A stretch of 20,717 nucleotides of DNA from Chloroflexota bacterium (GTDB lineage: Bacteria; Chloroflexota; Anaerolineae; B4-G1). The position numbers and the translations under genes were made by a program. How positions within the stretch are numbered: the first letter of the stretch is position 1; every line of letters starts with the position of its first letter. Shown piece after piece: positions 1 to 7,134 of this stretch. The notes below the pieces were generated by a model, which was not told where the DNA came from, ran no database searches, and saw only the letters and a list, made by a program, of their open reading frames with translations. The DNA lies in assembly GCA_011046405.1 (NCBI GenBank), contig DSAR01000286.1, positions 1 to 20,717 on the forward strand, in the 5' to 3' direction.

Positions 1-221
1 GGTGTGATGGGCAGGTGTTGGTCACCCACGACCTGTTGGGCCTGTTCGACCGCTTCACGCCCAAGTTCGTCAAGCAGTACGCCAACCTGCACAGTGTGAT
101 CGCCCAGGCGTTGGCAGCCTACCGGGACGAGGTCGAAGCGGGCCAATTCCCTGCGCCGGAACACACGGTCAACATGCCGGATGAGACGTGGGAAGCGCTG
201 CTGGCGGAAGTCGGGGAGTAG
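1..221 (+). CDS. panB: 3-methyl-2-oxobutanoate hydroxymethyltransferase, C-terminal fragment
   Basis: PanB makes ketopantoate from alpha-ketoisovalerate and 5,10-methylene-tetrahydrofolate, the first committed step of pantothenate synthesis in the cytoplasm. Only the last ~72 residues are in the window; the reading frame is open from base 3 and ends at TAG 219-221, so the gene begins upstream. The fragment has the family's C-terminal signature: a GQVLVTHDLLGL strand, then FTPKFVKQYA and an AYRDEVEAGQFPAPEHT tail, which matches the PKF-K...Y--EV--G-FP--EH pattern of PanB proteins. It ends 6 bases before panE, in the same direction, so it is the proximal visible member of the pan/coa operon. 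The GTG at 15 is internal and not a start. Family assignment is secure from the C-terminal pattern and from context. Confidence 0.93.
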   Translation, partial: CDGQVLVTHDLLGLFDRFTPKFVKQYANLHSVIAQALAAYRDEVEAGQFPAPEHTVNMPDETWEALLAEVGE

Positions 222-227
222 GCTGTC

Positions 228-1220
228 ATGGGCATCGCAATGGAAGATCAATCCGTCTTGATCGTGGGGACGGGGGCGCTGGCGTGCCTGTTCGCCAGTC
301 GGCTGCCTGCGGCGGGCGCGAGCGTGACCATGCTGGGGACGTGGGAGGCGGGTTTGCAGGCCTTGCAACGGCACGGCGTCCGCGTGGAGGCCGCCGAAAG
401 GTCTGAGCGCGTTTCAAGGGAGTGCGCCTATCCGGTGAAAGCGACGGCCGATCCCGGCGCGTGCGCCGGCGTCCGCCTGGCGTTGGTGCTGGTCAAATCC
501 TGGCAGACGGCCCGGGTCGCTGCGCAGTTGGCCCAATGTCTCTCGCCCGAAGGGGTCGCGCTCACGCTGCAGAACGGCCTGGGCAACCGGGAGACGCTGA
601 CCGACGCCCTGGGCGCGGACCGCGTGGCGCTGGGCGTGACGACCACCGGGGCCACGCTGCTGGGGCCGGGGCGCGTGCGACCTGGCGGTGAGGGGTCCGT
701 CTCGGTGGGCATTCATCCCCGGCTGGACCCGCTGGTCGACATCCTGAGGCAAGCCGGGTTCACAGTCGAACAAGTGGGCCAGGCCGACGACCTGTTGTGG
801 AGTAAATTGGTCATCAACGCCGCCATCAACCCGCTGACCGCCCTGTTGCGTGTCCCCAACGGTGAGCTACTGCGTCGCCCCTCCGCCCGCGCGCTGATGG
901 CCCAACTGGCCCGCGAGGCGACCGCCGTCGCCCGGGCCCTGGGCCGCCAACTGACCTACCCGAACTCGGTGGCGACCGCCGAGGATGTGGCCCGCCGCAC
1001 TGCCGTCAACCACTCCTCGATGTTCCAGGACGTGCAGCGTGGCGCGCCAACCGAGATTGACGCCATCTGCGGGGCCATCGTTTCCGTCGGTGAGCAACAG
1101 GGCGTGCCGACGCCGGTCAATCGCACACTCTGGCGTCTGGTCAAAGCCTCGTTAGAAGGAGTGGGAGAAAAAGAAAGAGAAGGAGAAAGAAAATATGCAA
1201 ACCGTGACAGCCTTTCCTGA
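228..1220 (+). CDS. panE: 2-dehydropantoate 2-reductase (ketopantoate reductase)
   Basis: PanE reduces ketopantoate to D-pantoate with NADPH. The protein is 330 residues. An N-terminal Rossmann motif (VLIVGTGALACLF, residues 10-22) has Ala in place of the usual third glycine. The catalytic block WSKLVINAAINPLTAL (191-206) carries the expected Lys193 plus Asn197 and Asn201. Near the C-terminus SSMFQDVQRG and TEIDAICG supply Ser263/264, Asp268 and Glu276, the pantoate-binding set. ATG 228 and ATG 240 are both possible; 240 would place the Rossmann strand nearer the N-terminus. The tail EKEREGERKYANRDSLS is translated from the purine-rich ribosome-binding region of panC and is probably non-structural; the gene overlaps panC by 26 bases, which suggests translational coupling. 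Family identity is clear. Confidence 0.95.
   Translation: MGIAMEDQSVLIVGTGALACLFASRLPAAGASVTMLGTWEAGLQALQRHGVRVEAAERSERVSRECAYPVKATADPGACAGVRLALVLVKSWQTARVAAQLAQCLSPEGVALTLQNGLGNRETLTDALGADRVALGVTTTGATLLGPGRVRPGGEGSVSVGIHPRLDPLVDILRQAGFTVEQVGQADDLLWSKLVINAAINPLTALLRVPNGELLRRPSARALMAQLAREATAVARALGRQLTYPNSVATAEDVARRTAVNHSSMFQDVQRGAPTEIDAICGAIVSVGEQQGVPTPVNRTLWRLVKASLEGVGEKEREGERKYANRDSLS
1163..1193 (+). promoter_or_regulatory. Purine-only tract with panC ribosome-binding site
   Basis: Thirty-one consecutive purines lie inside the 3' end of panE, directly before the panC ATG at 1195. The tract includes AGAAGGAGAAAG, whose AAGGAG core is a Shine-Dalgarno at a workable spacing. Because the site is inside panE, ribosomes finishing panE pass over it, which fits coupled translation. 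It also explains the Glu/Lys/Arg-rich panE tail. Confidence 0.6.
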
Positions 1221-2058
1221 TCTGCGCGCCGCCCGGGCGCAACTGCTCGAACCGGTGGGCCTTGTCCCCACAATGGGCTACCTACACGAGGGCCACCTCT
1301 CACTGGTCCGCCGAGCGCGGACCGAGTGTGCCAGCGTGGTCGCCAGCATCTTCGTCAACCCGACTCAATTCGGCCCGGGAGAGGATTTAGCCGCCTATCC
1401 CCGCGACCTCCCCAGCGACCAGCGCCTGCTGGAAAGCGAGGGGGTCGATCTGGTCTGGACGCCGACGCCGGAGGTGATGTACCCGGAGGGTTTCCAGACC
1501 TGGGTCACCGTGGAAGAGGTCACACAGCCGTTGGAAGGCGCCCGCCGGCCTGGCCACTTCCGGGGCGTGACGACGATTGTGGCCAAGCTGTTCAACGGCG
1601 TCCTGCCGCAGCGGGCCTACTTCGGCCAGAAGGATGCCCAGCAGGCGCGCGTCATCCAGCAGATGACGCGCGACCTGAATTTCCCCATCCAGATCGTCGT
1701 CTGCCCCATCGTGCGCGAAGCGGATGGCCTGGCGATGTCCAGCCGCAACACTTACCTTGATCCCGACGAGCGACGGGCGGCGACAGTGCTTCACCATGCC
1801 CTGACCCAGGCCCAGGCCGCTTTCGATTCAGGCGAGCGGGACGCCAATGTGCTGCGGGCTATCGTGACGCGCATCGTGGGCGAAGAGCCGCTGGCTGCCC
1901 TGCAATACGTCTCCTGCGCCCACCCAGAGACGCTGGAGGAACTGGAGACCATCGCGGGCGACCGGGCGCTGCTATCGATGGCGGTCTACGTGGGGAAGAC
2001 GAGAAAGACCCGTCTGATCGACAACGTCGTGTTGGACAGTGATGCGCAGGGTTTGTAG
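1195..2058 (+). CDS. panC: Pantothenate synthetase (pantoate-beta-alanine ligase)
   Basis: PanC joins pantoate and beta-alanine with ATP, via a pantoyl-adenylate, to give pantothenate. Its 287 residues match the family's usual ~280. The class I nucleotidyltransferase HxGH motif is HEGH at 31-34, within PTMGYLHEGHLSLV. FVNPTQFGP (53-61), the pantoate-binding YFGQKDAQQ (142-150) and MSSRN (181-185, the KMSKS-equivalent loop) are all present. ATG 1195 is preceded by an AAGGAG site. It overlaps panE by 26 bases and is followed by panD after 20 bases. Its co-substrate beta-alanine is made by that neighbour, PanD, while pantoate comes from PanE, so the operon is functionally complete for this reaction. 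Confidence 0.97.
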   Translation: MQTVTAFPDLRAARAQLLEPVGLVPTMGYLHEGHLSLVRRARTECASVVASIFVNPTQFGPGEDLAAYPRDLPSDQRLLESEGVDLVWTPTPEVMYPEGFQTWVTVEEVTQPLEGARRPGHFRGVTTIVAKLFNGVLPQRAYFGQKDAQQARVIQQMTRDLNFPIQIVVCPIVREADGLAMSSRNTYLDPDERRAATVLHHALTQAQAAFDSGERDANVLRAIVTRIVGEEPLAALQYVSCAHPETLEELETIAGDRALLSMAVYVGKTRKTRLIDNVVLDSDAQGL

Positions 2059-2078
2059 AAGGGAGAGGATATAACTTG

Positions 2079-2468
2079 ATGTACGTTTCTATGCTGAGAG
2101 CCAAGTTGCACCAGGCCCGCGTGACCGGCGCCAACGTCAACTACGCTGGCAGCATCACCATCGACGAGGCGCTGCTGGAACGGGCGGGGATGTTCGTCAA
2201 TGAGAAAGTGCTCGTCGTCGACGTCGAAAACGGGGCTCGCCTGGAGACCTACGTCATTCCCGGCCCCCGGGGCAGCGGTGCCATCGAACTGAACGGCGCC
2301 GCCGCTCGCCTGGTGAGCATCGGCGACCGGGTGATCGTCATGGCCTTCACGTTGACCCCTCTTCCGCCTCCGGCGGATTGGGAACCCCGCGTGCTCATCC
2401 TGGACGAACACAACGACGTCAAAGTTGTCAAGGGAGAGGAGGATTCCGCTGATGCTCCTGGCGATTGA
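2079..2468 (+). CDS. panD: Aspartate 1-decarboxylase proenzyme
   Basis: PanD decarboxylates aspartate to beta-alanine, the second substrate of PanC. It is made as a proenzyme that cleaves itself to expose an N-terminal pyruvoyl group. With ATG 2079 as start the protein has 129 residues and begins MYVSMLRAKLHQARVTGA, the standard PanD opening. The self-cleavage pair Gly24-Ser25 in NYAGSITID then falls exactly at the family's canonical position, which decides this start over the in-frame TTG at 2076. A GGGAGAGG ribosome-binding site lies at 2061-2068. Residues ~57-100 (VIPGPRGSGAIELNGAAARL, then GDRVIVMAF) match the conserved core. The final 17 bases overlap coaX. Assignment is secure. Confidence 0.96.
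   Translation: MYVSMLRAKLHQARVTGANVNYAGSITIDEALLERAGMFVNEKVLVVDVENGARLETYVIPGPRGSGAIELNGAAARLVSIGDRVIVMAFTLTPLPPPADWEPRVLILDEHNDVKVVKGEEDSADAPGD
2431..2442 (+). promoter_or_regulatory. Strong ribosome-binding site that fixes the coaX start
   Basis: AGGGAGAGGAGG sits inside the panD 3' end, nine bases before ATG 2452. It supports that ATG rather than the in-frame upstream GTG-type start near 2425, which would put a non-conserved extension before the ATP-binding strand. Confidence 0.7.
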
Positions 2469-3228
2469 TATTGGCAACACCAACGTCACCTTTGGTCTAT
2501 ATGAGGGAGAGAAACTGGGGCCGAGCTGGCGCATTCGCACCATTCACGAGAAAATGGCCGACGAGTATGGCGCCCTGATGGACCAGCTCTTTCGCCACCG
2601 GGGCTACCGGCCCGAGCAGGTGAGCGGCGCAGCCATCGCCAGCGTCGTGCCGTCACTGACGACGACCTTCGTGCAGGCCTGCCGGGAGTACGTCGGGCAG
2701 GAGCCCCTGGTCGTCGACGCTGGCGTGCGGACCGGGGTACGCATTCGCTACGACACCCCCCGCGACGTCGGGGCAGACCGTATCGTGGATGCGGCCGGCG
2801 TGCGGGCCCTGCATCGCTTGCCCGCCTGCGTGGTCGATTTCGGCACCGCGACCACGTTCGACGCTGTCTCTGCCGAGGGAGACTACCTGGGCGGCGCCAT
2901 CGCGCCCGGGATCGGCATCGCCTCCCAGGCGCTCTTCGAGCGCACCGCCAAGCTGCCGAGGGTGGATCTGACCCGCCCGCCGTCGGCCATCGGGCAGAAC
3001 ACGCCCCACGCGATGCAGTCGGGGTTGTTGTTCGGCTACGTCGGCCTGGTGGAGGGCATGGTCGCCCGCTTCAAGGCGGAACTGGGGCCAGAGACTTACG
3101 TCATCGCCACGGGGGGATTAGCGAGCCTCATCGCCCGCGAGACTGACGTCATCGACGTCGTAGATCTATGGCTCACGCTGCACGGATTGCGCGTCATTTA
3201 TGAGCTGAACACGAAAAACACGAATTAA
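2452..3228 (+). CDS. coaX: Type III pantothenate kinase
   Basis: CoaX phosphorylates pantothenate to 4'-phosphopantothenate, the first step from vitamin B5 to CoA. Type III kinases belong to the ASKHA fold, are usually not feedback-inhibited by CoA and often need a monovalent cation. The 258-residue product opens MLLAIDIGNTNVTFG, with the phosphate-binding DIGNTN at 5-10. The family marks GADRIVDAAG and VDFGTATTFDAVS are both present, as are GAIAPGIGIA and the late ATGGLA loop. The last residues (ELNTKNTN) are encoded by the first copy of a CACGAA-rich tandem repeat, so the C-terminus appears to have been extended or replaced by repeat DNA. It overlaps panD by 17 bases, consistent with coupled expression. 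Confidence 0.95.
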   Translation: MLLAIDIGNTNVTFGLYEGEKLGPSWRIRTIHEKMADEYGALMDQLFRHRGYRPEQVSGAAIASVVPSLTTTFVQACREYVGQEPLVVDAGVRTGVRIRYDTPRDVGADRIVDAAGVRALHRLPACVVDFGTATTFDAVSAEGDYLGGAIAPGIGIASQALFERTAKLPRVDLTRPPSAIGQNTPHAMQSGLLFGYVGLVEGMVARFKAELGPETYVIATGGLASLIARETDVIDVVDLWLTLHGLRVIYELNTKNTN

Positions 3229-3275
3229 CGCGAATGAACACGAAGAACACGAATTAATGCGAATGAACACGAATG
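3207..3275 (+). repeat. 29-base tandem repeat, about 2.4 copies, CACGAA-rich
   Basis: Copy one (3207-3235) and copy two (3236-3264) agree at 27 of 29 positions; a partial third copy begins at 3265. The core word is AACACGAA. Copy one encodes the CoaX C-terminus and its TAA. The remaining copies occupy the coaX-coaBC gap and would be read as MRMNTNENG if coaBC started at ATG 3257. There are no spacers, so this is not a CRISPR array. Confidence 0.85.
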
Positions 3276-3292
3276 AAAACGGAGCATCCCCA

Positions 3293-4633
3293 ATGGAACC
3301 CATCCCTTTGCTACAAGGAAAACGCATCCTTCTGGGCGTGACCGGCGGCATCGCGGCCTACAAGGTCTGCACGTTGGCGAGTCGCCTGACCCAGGCCGGG
3401 GCCGAAGTGGACGTGGTGATGACCGGGGCGGCGACCCGCTTCGTCACCCCGCTGACCTTCCAATCGCTCACCGGCCGCCCGGTCTACACCACGATGTGGG
3501 GCGCACTGGAGGCCACGACCGGAGATGACGCAATTTTGCCCACCCACGTGGTCCACGTGGGGCTGGCGGAGGCGGCCGACCTGATGGTCATCGCGCCCGC
3601 CACGGCCAACACGATGGCGAAGATGGCCCAGGGCCTGGCAGATAACCTCCTGACCACCCTGGCCCTGGCCGCCCGCTGCCCGGTGTTGCTGGCGCCGGCG
3701 ATGGACGTGGGGATGTGGGCTCACCCAGCGACCCAGGCCAACGTCGAGACCTTGCGGGAGCGGGGGCGGACGACTGACGCCGCTGTCTCTACCGGCGGCA
3801 GCATCTATTTCGCCGGCCCGGCCCGGGGGCGGATGGCCTCCGGACTCGAAGGTCACGGGCGGATGGTGGAACCGGACGAGATGCTGGGCCGCGTCCGCCT
3901 GATCCTGGGACGAGATGGGCCGCTAGCTGGCCGCCGCGTCATCGTCACCGCCGGGCCGACGCGCGAGCCCTTCGACCCGGTGCGCTTTCTCAGCAACCCG
4001 TCCTCGGGGCGACAGGGCTTCACGCTGGCCCAGGCCGCCCTCGACCGGGGCGCGGCGGTCACTCTCATCGCCGGTCCTACCTCGCTCCCCACGCCGGTGG
4101 GCGCCGAGCGGGTGGACGTCAGCACCGCCCAACACATGCACGACGCTGTCATCGCCGCGCTCGATCAAGCCGACGTGCTGTTGATGGCGGCCGCCGTGGC
4201 TGACTATCGTCCGAGCAACGTGGCCCCGCAGAAGATCAAGAAAGAGGACGGTGGGTTGGTCACCCGCCTGGAGCGCACGCCTGACATCCTCTCATCCGTC
4301 GCTGTCCACTGGGCGGAGAGCGGTCGTCCACGCCTGGTGCTCGGGTTCGCCGCCGAGAGTGAGAACTTGGTGGAGAACGCGCGGGCCAAACTGGCAGCCA
4401 AAAACCTGGACCTCATCGTCGCCAACGACGTCACCGTCCCCGACGCCGGGTTCGCCGCCGAGACCAACCGCGTCGTCCTCATCGACCGGGAACGGATCGA
4501 GCGACTGCCTTTGATGAGCAAGTCCGCCGTGGCCGAGGTGATTCTGGATCGCGTCGTGGGGATGCTGAGAACGCCGACAGAGCGTCTTGAGAGACATCTT
4601 GTGAGACATCTCGAGGATGGGAAAAGGTCTTGA
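3293..4633 (+). CDS. coaBC: Bifunctional phosphopantothenoylcysteine decarboxylase / phosphopantothenate-cysteine ligase
   Basis: CoaBC adds cysteine to 4'-phosphopantothenate (CTP-dependent CoaB half) and then decarboxylates the product to 4'-phosphopantetheine (FMN-dependent CoaC half). ATG 3293 has GGAG at 3281-3284 and gives 446 residues; ATG 3257 would only add residues from the tandem repeat. The CoaC half (~1-190) shows LLGVTGGIAAYK, the active-site His in HVVHVGLAEAADL and IAPATANTMAKMAQG. Two CoaC motifs are unusual: PAMN is PAMD, and the flap that is ACGDIGPGRM in E. coli reads FAGPARGRM, without cysteine. The CoaB half shows VTAGPTREPFDPVRFLSNPSSG, AAAVADYRP and KIKK, the dimer and CTP-site motifs. 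It is the last pan/coa gene. Confidence 0.95.
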   Translation: MEPIPLLQGKRILLGVTGGIAAYKVCTLASRLTQAGAEVDVVMTGAATRFVTPLTFQSLTGRPVYTTMWGALEATTGDDAILPTHVVHVGLAEAADLMVIAPATANTMAKMAQGLADNLLTTLALAARCPVLLAPAMDVGMWAHPATQANVETLRERGRTTDAAVSTGGSIYFAGPARGRMASGLEGHGRMVEPDEMLGRVRLILGRDGPLAGRRVIVTAGPTREPFDPVRFLSNPSSGRQGFTLAQAALDRGAAVTLIAGPTSLPTPVGAERVDVSTAQHMHDAVIAALDQADVLLMAAAVADYRPSNVAPQKIKKEDGGLVTRLERTPDILSSVAVHWAESGRPRLVLGFAAESENLVENARAKLAAKNLDLIVANDVTVPDAGFAAETNRVVLIDRERIERLPLMSKSAVAEVILDRVVGMLRTPTERLERHLVRHLEDGKRS

Positions 4634-4659
4634 GAGGTTTCATGACCCGACATCTCTGG

Positions 4660-4752
4660 ATCACGAATGTCACGAATGGACAAATAGCACGAGTTTTGGC
4701 TTCGAATTTCAAAAAACATTCGTGAAATTCGACCATTCGTGTGATTCGTGAT
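4660..4752. repeat. Long nested inverted repeat after coaBC
   Basis: The outer arms 4660-4679 (ATCACGAATGTCACGAATGG) and 4733-4752 (CCATTCGTGTGATTCGTGAT) are complementary at 18 of 20 positions. An inner perfect 10-bp stem pairs 4702-4711 (TCGAATTTCA) with 4723-4732 (TGAAATTCGA). The CACGAAT word is shared with the tandem repeat before coaBC, and another copy lies at 4772-4778. No T-run follows, so it is not a typical intrinsic terminator. It fills most of the gap between coaBC and the P1 hydrolase gene and resembles a small interspersed palindromic element. Confidence 0.8.
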
Positions 4753-4806
4753 AGAAAACCAGACTCTTGGCCACGAATATCGGGCAGTGAATTGAGAGGC
4801 AAGACA

Positions 4807-5814
4807 ATGGACGAAAGACATATGATCGACGGAGGGATCACGGCTGTCCCCGGCATCCGCGTGGGGCACGCCGCCGACCCGGAGGGGCTGACCGGTTGCA
4901 CCGTCGTCCTCTGCGAGAAAGGCGCCGTGGGGGGCGTGGATCAACGGGGCGGCGCGCCCGGCACGCGCGAGACTGACCTATTACGTCCTATGCACATGGT
5001 GCAAGAGGTTCACGCCGTGCTCCTGGCGGGGGGATCCGCCTACGGGCTGGTTGCCGCCGACGGCGTGATGCGCTACCTGGAGGAGCGCGGCGTGGGGTAC
5101 GACGCCCGCGCGGCGAAAGTCCCCATCGTGCCGGGCGCTATCCTATTCGATCTGGACGTCGGGGACCCCCAGGCGCGCCCCGACGCAGCGATGGGTTACG
5201 CCGCCTGCGAATCGGCCAGCGACGGCCCCGTGGCCGAGGGGAACGTGGGCGCCGGCGCTGGCGCCACCGTCGGCAAGATCCTAGGACAGGGCCGGGCAAT
5301 GAAATCCGGCCTGGGCAGCGCCGCCATCTCGCTGGGCGGGGGCTTGATCGTCGGGGCCGTCATCGCCGTCAACCCCCTCGGCGACGTGCTCGATCCATCG
5401 ACCGGCGAGATTCTGGCCGGGGTGCGGAAACCCCGTTCCGAGCAGTTCGCGGACACCCTGGCGGTCATGCGCGGCCTGATCGGGAAGGCGGTGCTGCGTT
5501 TCGCCGCCAACACCGTCATCGGCGTCGTGGCGACGAACGGGCGTTTGACCAAGGAGGAGGCCAACAAGGTGGCCCAGATGGCCCAGGATGGCGTCGCTCG
5601 CGCGGTGCGTCCGGCCCACACGATGTTCGACGGTGACACCCTCTTCGCCCTCGCGACCGGAAAGAAAGGGGCCGACGTCAACCTGGTGGGCGCGTATGCG
5701 GCCGAGGCGGTGGCCCACGCCATCGTCCGGGCGGTCAAGGCGGCGGAAGCGGTTGCAGGGCTGCCGGCCTGGCGGAGTCTACAGGCCCAGCCAGACACCG
5801 ATGCCAATGTCTAG
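4807..5814 (+). CDS. P1 family peptidase / DmpA-NylC-like N-terminal-nucleophile hydrolase
   Basis: The 335-residue protein belongs to the DmpA/NylC (peptidase S58) superfamily, whose members self-cleave to expose a catalytic Ser or Thr and hydrolyse peptides, amino-acid amides or nylon oligomers. Matching features are the opening ITAVPGIRVGHAADPEGLTG, then GGAPGTRETDLL, LLAGGSAYGL, GNVGAGAGATVGK, a KSGLGSAAI...VGAVIAVNPLGDV block and MFDGDTLFALATG. By comparison with NylC, Thr278 in GDT is the likely nucleophile, with cleavage after Asp277. The start ATG 4807 has TGAGAGG at 4793-4799; ATG 4822 is an alternative, and an open GTG at 4741 lies inside the palindromic repeat. No signal peptide is seen, so it is probably cytoplasmic. 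It overlaps the next gene. The substrate cannot be told from the sequence. Confidence 0.88.
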   Translation: MDERHMIDGGITAVPGIRVGHAADPEGLTGCTVVLCEKGAVGGVDQRGGAPGTRETDLLRPMHMVQEVHAVLLAGGSAYGLVAADGVMRYLEERGVGYDARAAKVPIVPGAILFDLDVGDPQARPDAAMGYAACESASDGPVAEGNVGAGAGATVGKILGQGRAMKSGLGSAAISLGGGLIVGAVIAVNPLGDVLDPSTGEILAGVRKPRSEQFADTLAVMRGLIGKAVLRFAANTVIGVVATNGRLTKEEANKVAQMAQDGVARAVRPAHTMFDGDTLFALATGKKGADVNLVGAYAAEAVAHAIVRAVKAAEAVAGLPAWRSLQAQPDTDANV

Positions 5815-6826
5815 GTCATCGCTGGTCGCCCGGACGATCGTGCCGGTCTTTCTGATCCTATTAGTTATCCTGGCGGGATGCGCGTCGCCTGAGCCCACCG
5901 TCTCTGTGCTGCGGCTGCCGACACGCTTGCCGCCCACCCCAACCAGCCCGCCGACGCCGACCGTCGTCGCCATTGGGGCCTGGGATTACTACAAGGAAGG
6001 GCTGGGACGCTGGGAACGGGGCAACGCTGACGGCGCCATCGAGTCCTTCTCACGCGCTATTCTTCAGTCACCCGACACCTTTGCTTCACCCTACGTCGCG
6101 CGGGGCCGCGTCTATCTCTCGCGGGATGAACTTCGCCCGGCGTTATCCGACGCCCAGGCGGCGATCGACATCGACCCGGACAGCGCCGCCGCCTTCGCGC
6201 TGCGGGGCGAGGTATGGCGTCGTCTCGGTCGTCCCCAGCAGGCGTTAGAGGATTTCGACCGCATGGCCGAATTGGATCCAGATCGAGTCGTGGACAACTT
6301 CAGCGCCTATTGGGAGGTCGCGCGCGCGAGCGACAAAGCGGTGCGCTTGTTGACGCTCAGCAAAACCTACGGCGACGTCTATCCGCAGGACCCTCTGTAT
6401 TATTATTACCGCGGGTGGGCCTTCATCCAACTCGACAGCCCTGCTTCAGCCATCAAGACGTTGGGCGAGGGGATCGAAACCTCCCCAGAGCCTCCAGCGT
6501 TACTGTGGTTTGTGTTGGGGAAAGCATACGCCGAGACAGAGATGTGGCAGAGTTCGGTCACGTCGTTCGAGGCGGCCCGTCTCCTGGTGCAGGCCGGCGA
6601 TGCCAGTCTGACCATCCACACCGATCAACCGGTCATCGACCTATTCGATGGTCTGGGGCGGGCGTATCTCCGAGCCGGGCGCTGTGCCGACGCCGAGACG
6701 ATGCTGGAATACGCGATCAGTATCGGTGCACCGGCCTCCACCTACACGTCTACGTTAGAGGAAGCCCGTATCTGCCTCACCCCCGCTCCCGAGCCAACCC
6801 CTTATCCCACGACCACGCCTGGTTAA
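5801..6826 (+). CDS. TPR-repeat lipoprotein
   Basis: This is a membrane-anchored protein of 341 residues (339 from ATG 5807). A lipoprotein signal is evident: MPMSRSSLVARTIV, the hydrophobic stretch VFLILLVILAG and Cys27 in the lipobox LAGC. A Thr/Pro-rich linker follows (RLPTRLPPTPTSPPTPT). Tetratricopeptide repeats start near residue 60: YYKEGLGRWERGNADGAIES, PYVARGRVYLSRDELRPALS, AFALRGEVWRRLGRPQQALE and YYYRGWAFIQLDSPASAIKT, each with the TPR small/large residue spacing. Two more irregular repeats follow before a proline-rich tail (PAPEPTPYPTTTPG). TPRs bind proteins, but no partner is indicated. The start overlaps the end of the P1 hydrolase gene by 14 bases (8 with ATG 5807), so the two are likely cotranscribed. 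Specific function unknown. Confidence 0.85.
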   Translation: MPMSRSSLVARTIVPVFLILLVILAGCASPEPTVSVLRLPTRLPPTPTSPPTPTVVAIGAWDYYKEGLGRWERGNADGAIESFSRAILQSPDTFASPYVARGRVYLSRDELRPALSDAQAAIDIDPDSAAAFALRGEVWRRLGRPQQALEDFDRMAELDPDRVVDNFSAYWEVARASDKAVRLLTLSKTYGDVYPQDPLYYYYRGWAFIQLDSPASAIKTLGEGIETSPEPPALLWFVLGKAYAETEMWQSSVTSFEAARLLVQAGDASLTIHTDQPVIDLFDGLGRAYLRAGRCADAETMLEYAISIGAPASTYTSTLEEARICLTPAPEPTPYPTTTPG

Positions 6827-6838
6827 CGTTGGTAGGCT

Positions 6839-6939
6839 GGTATATTGGTATATTGGTAGACCGGTGGGTTGGTATATTGGTAATCGGTCTACCGGTCTAC
6901 CGGTCTACCAATATACCAACCCACCAATATACCAACCCC
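6839..6939. repeat. GGTATATTGG / GGTCTACC repeat cluster with alternative hairpins
   Basis: Beginning 12 bases after the lipoprotein stop, GGTATATTGG occurs three times (6839, 6847, 6871) and its complement twice (6908, 6924). GGTCTACC is repeated three times in perfect tandem (6886-6909), with its complement at 6855-6862. Two stems compete for the same right arm: 6847-6862 with 6902-6917 (16 bp perfect) and 6863-6882 with 6906-6925 (20 bp perfect). There is no T-run. The rest of the 308-base gap (to 7134) shows no gene. Function unknown; most likely an interspersed palindromic repeat. Confidence 0.8.
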
Positions 6940-7134
6940 TGCTTGCCAATCGTCGTGTTAGCGGTTATGATATGCGCCTGACGAAACGTCACTGTAACCA
7001 AGCTGTAACCTGTGTCCTGTCGTAGACGTGTAGACTGATACCGGGGAAAAGCGTATCTTCTCAATAAGTAGGGGACGATGGTGTGTGTGCAGGCGGCAAA
7101 GGCGCCTGGACAGTGTGAGAGAAAGGGATAGCGT

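Noticed and set aside
3207..3275. Possible CRISPR array
   Set aside because: Copies are directly adjacent with no unique spacers, and no cas genes are present.
4741..4806. GTG start that would add 22 residues to the P1 hydrolase
   Set aside because: The extension is encoded by the palindromic repeat, is not family-like, and ATG 4807 has a better ribosome-binding site.
5196..5807. 203-codon minus-strand frame opposite the P1 hydrolase
   Set aside because: Ala/Arg/Thr-rich mirror of the real gene, no ribosome-binding site and no recognisable domain.
6214..6981. 255-codon + frame overlapping the TPR lipoprotein and the repeat cluster
   Set aside because: Shifted-frame reading of the TPR gene that runs into repeat DNA (YIGILVDRWVGILVIG).
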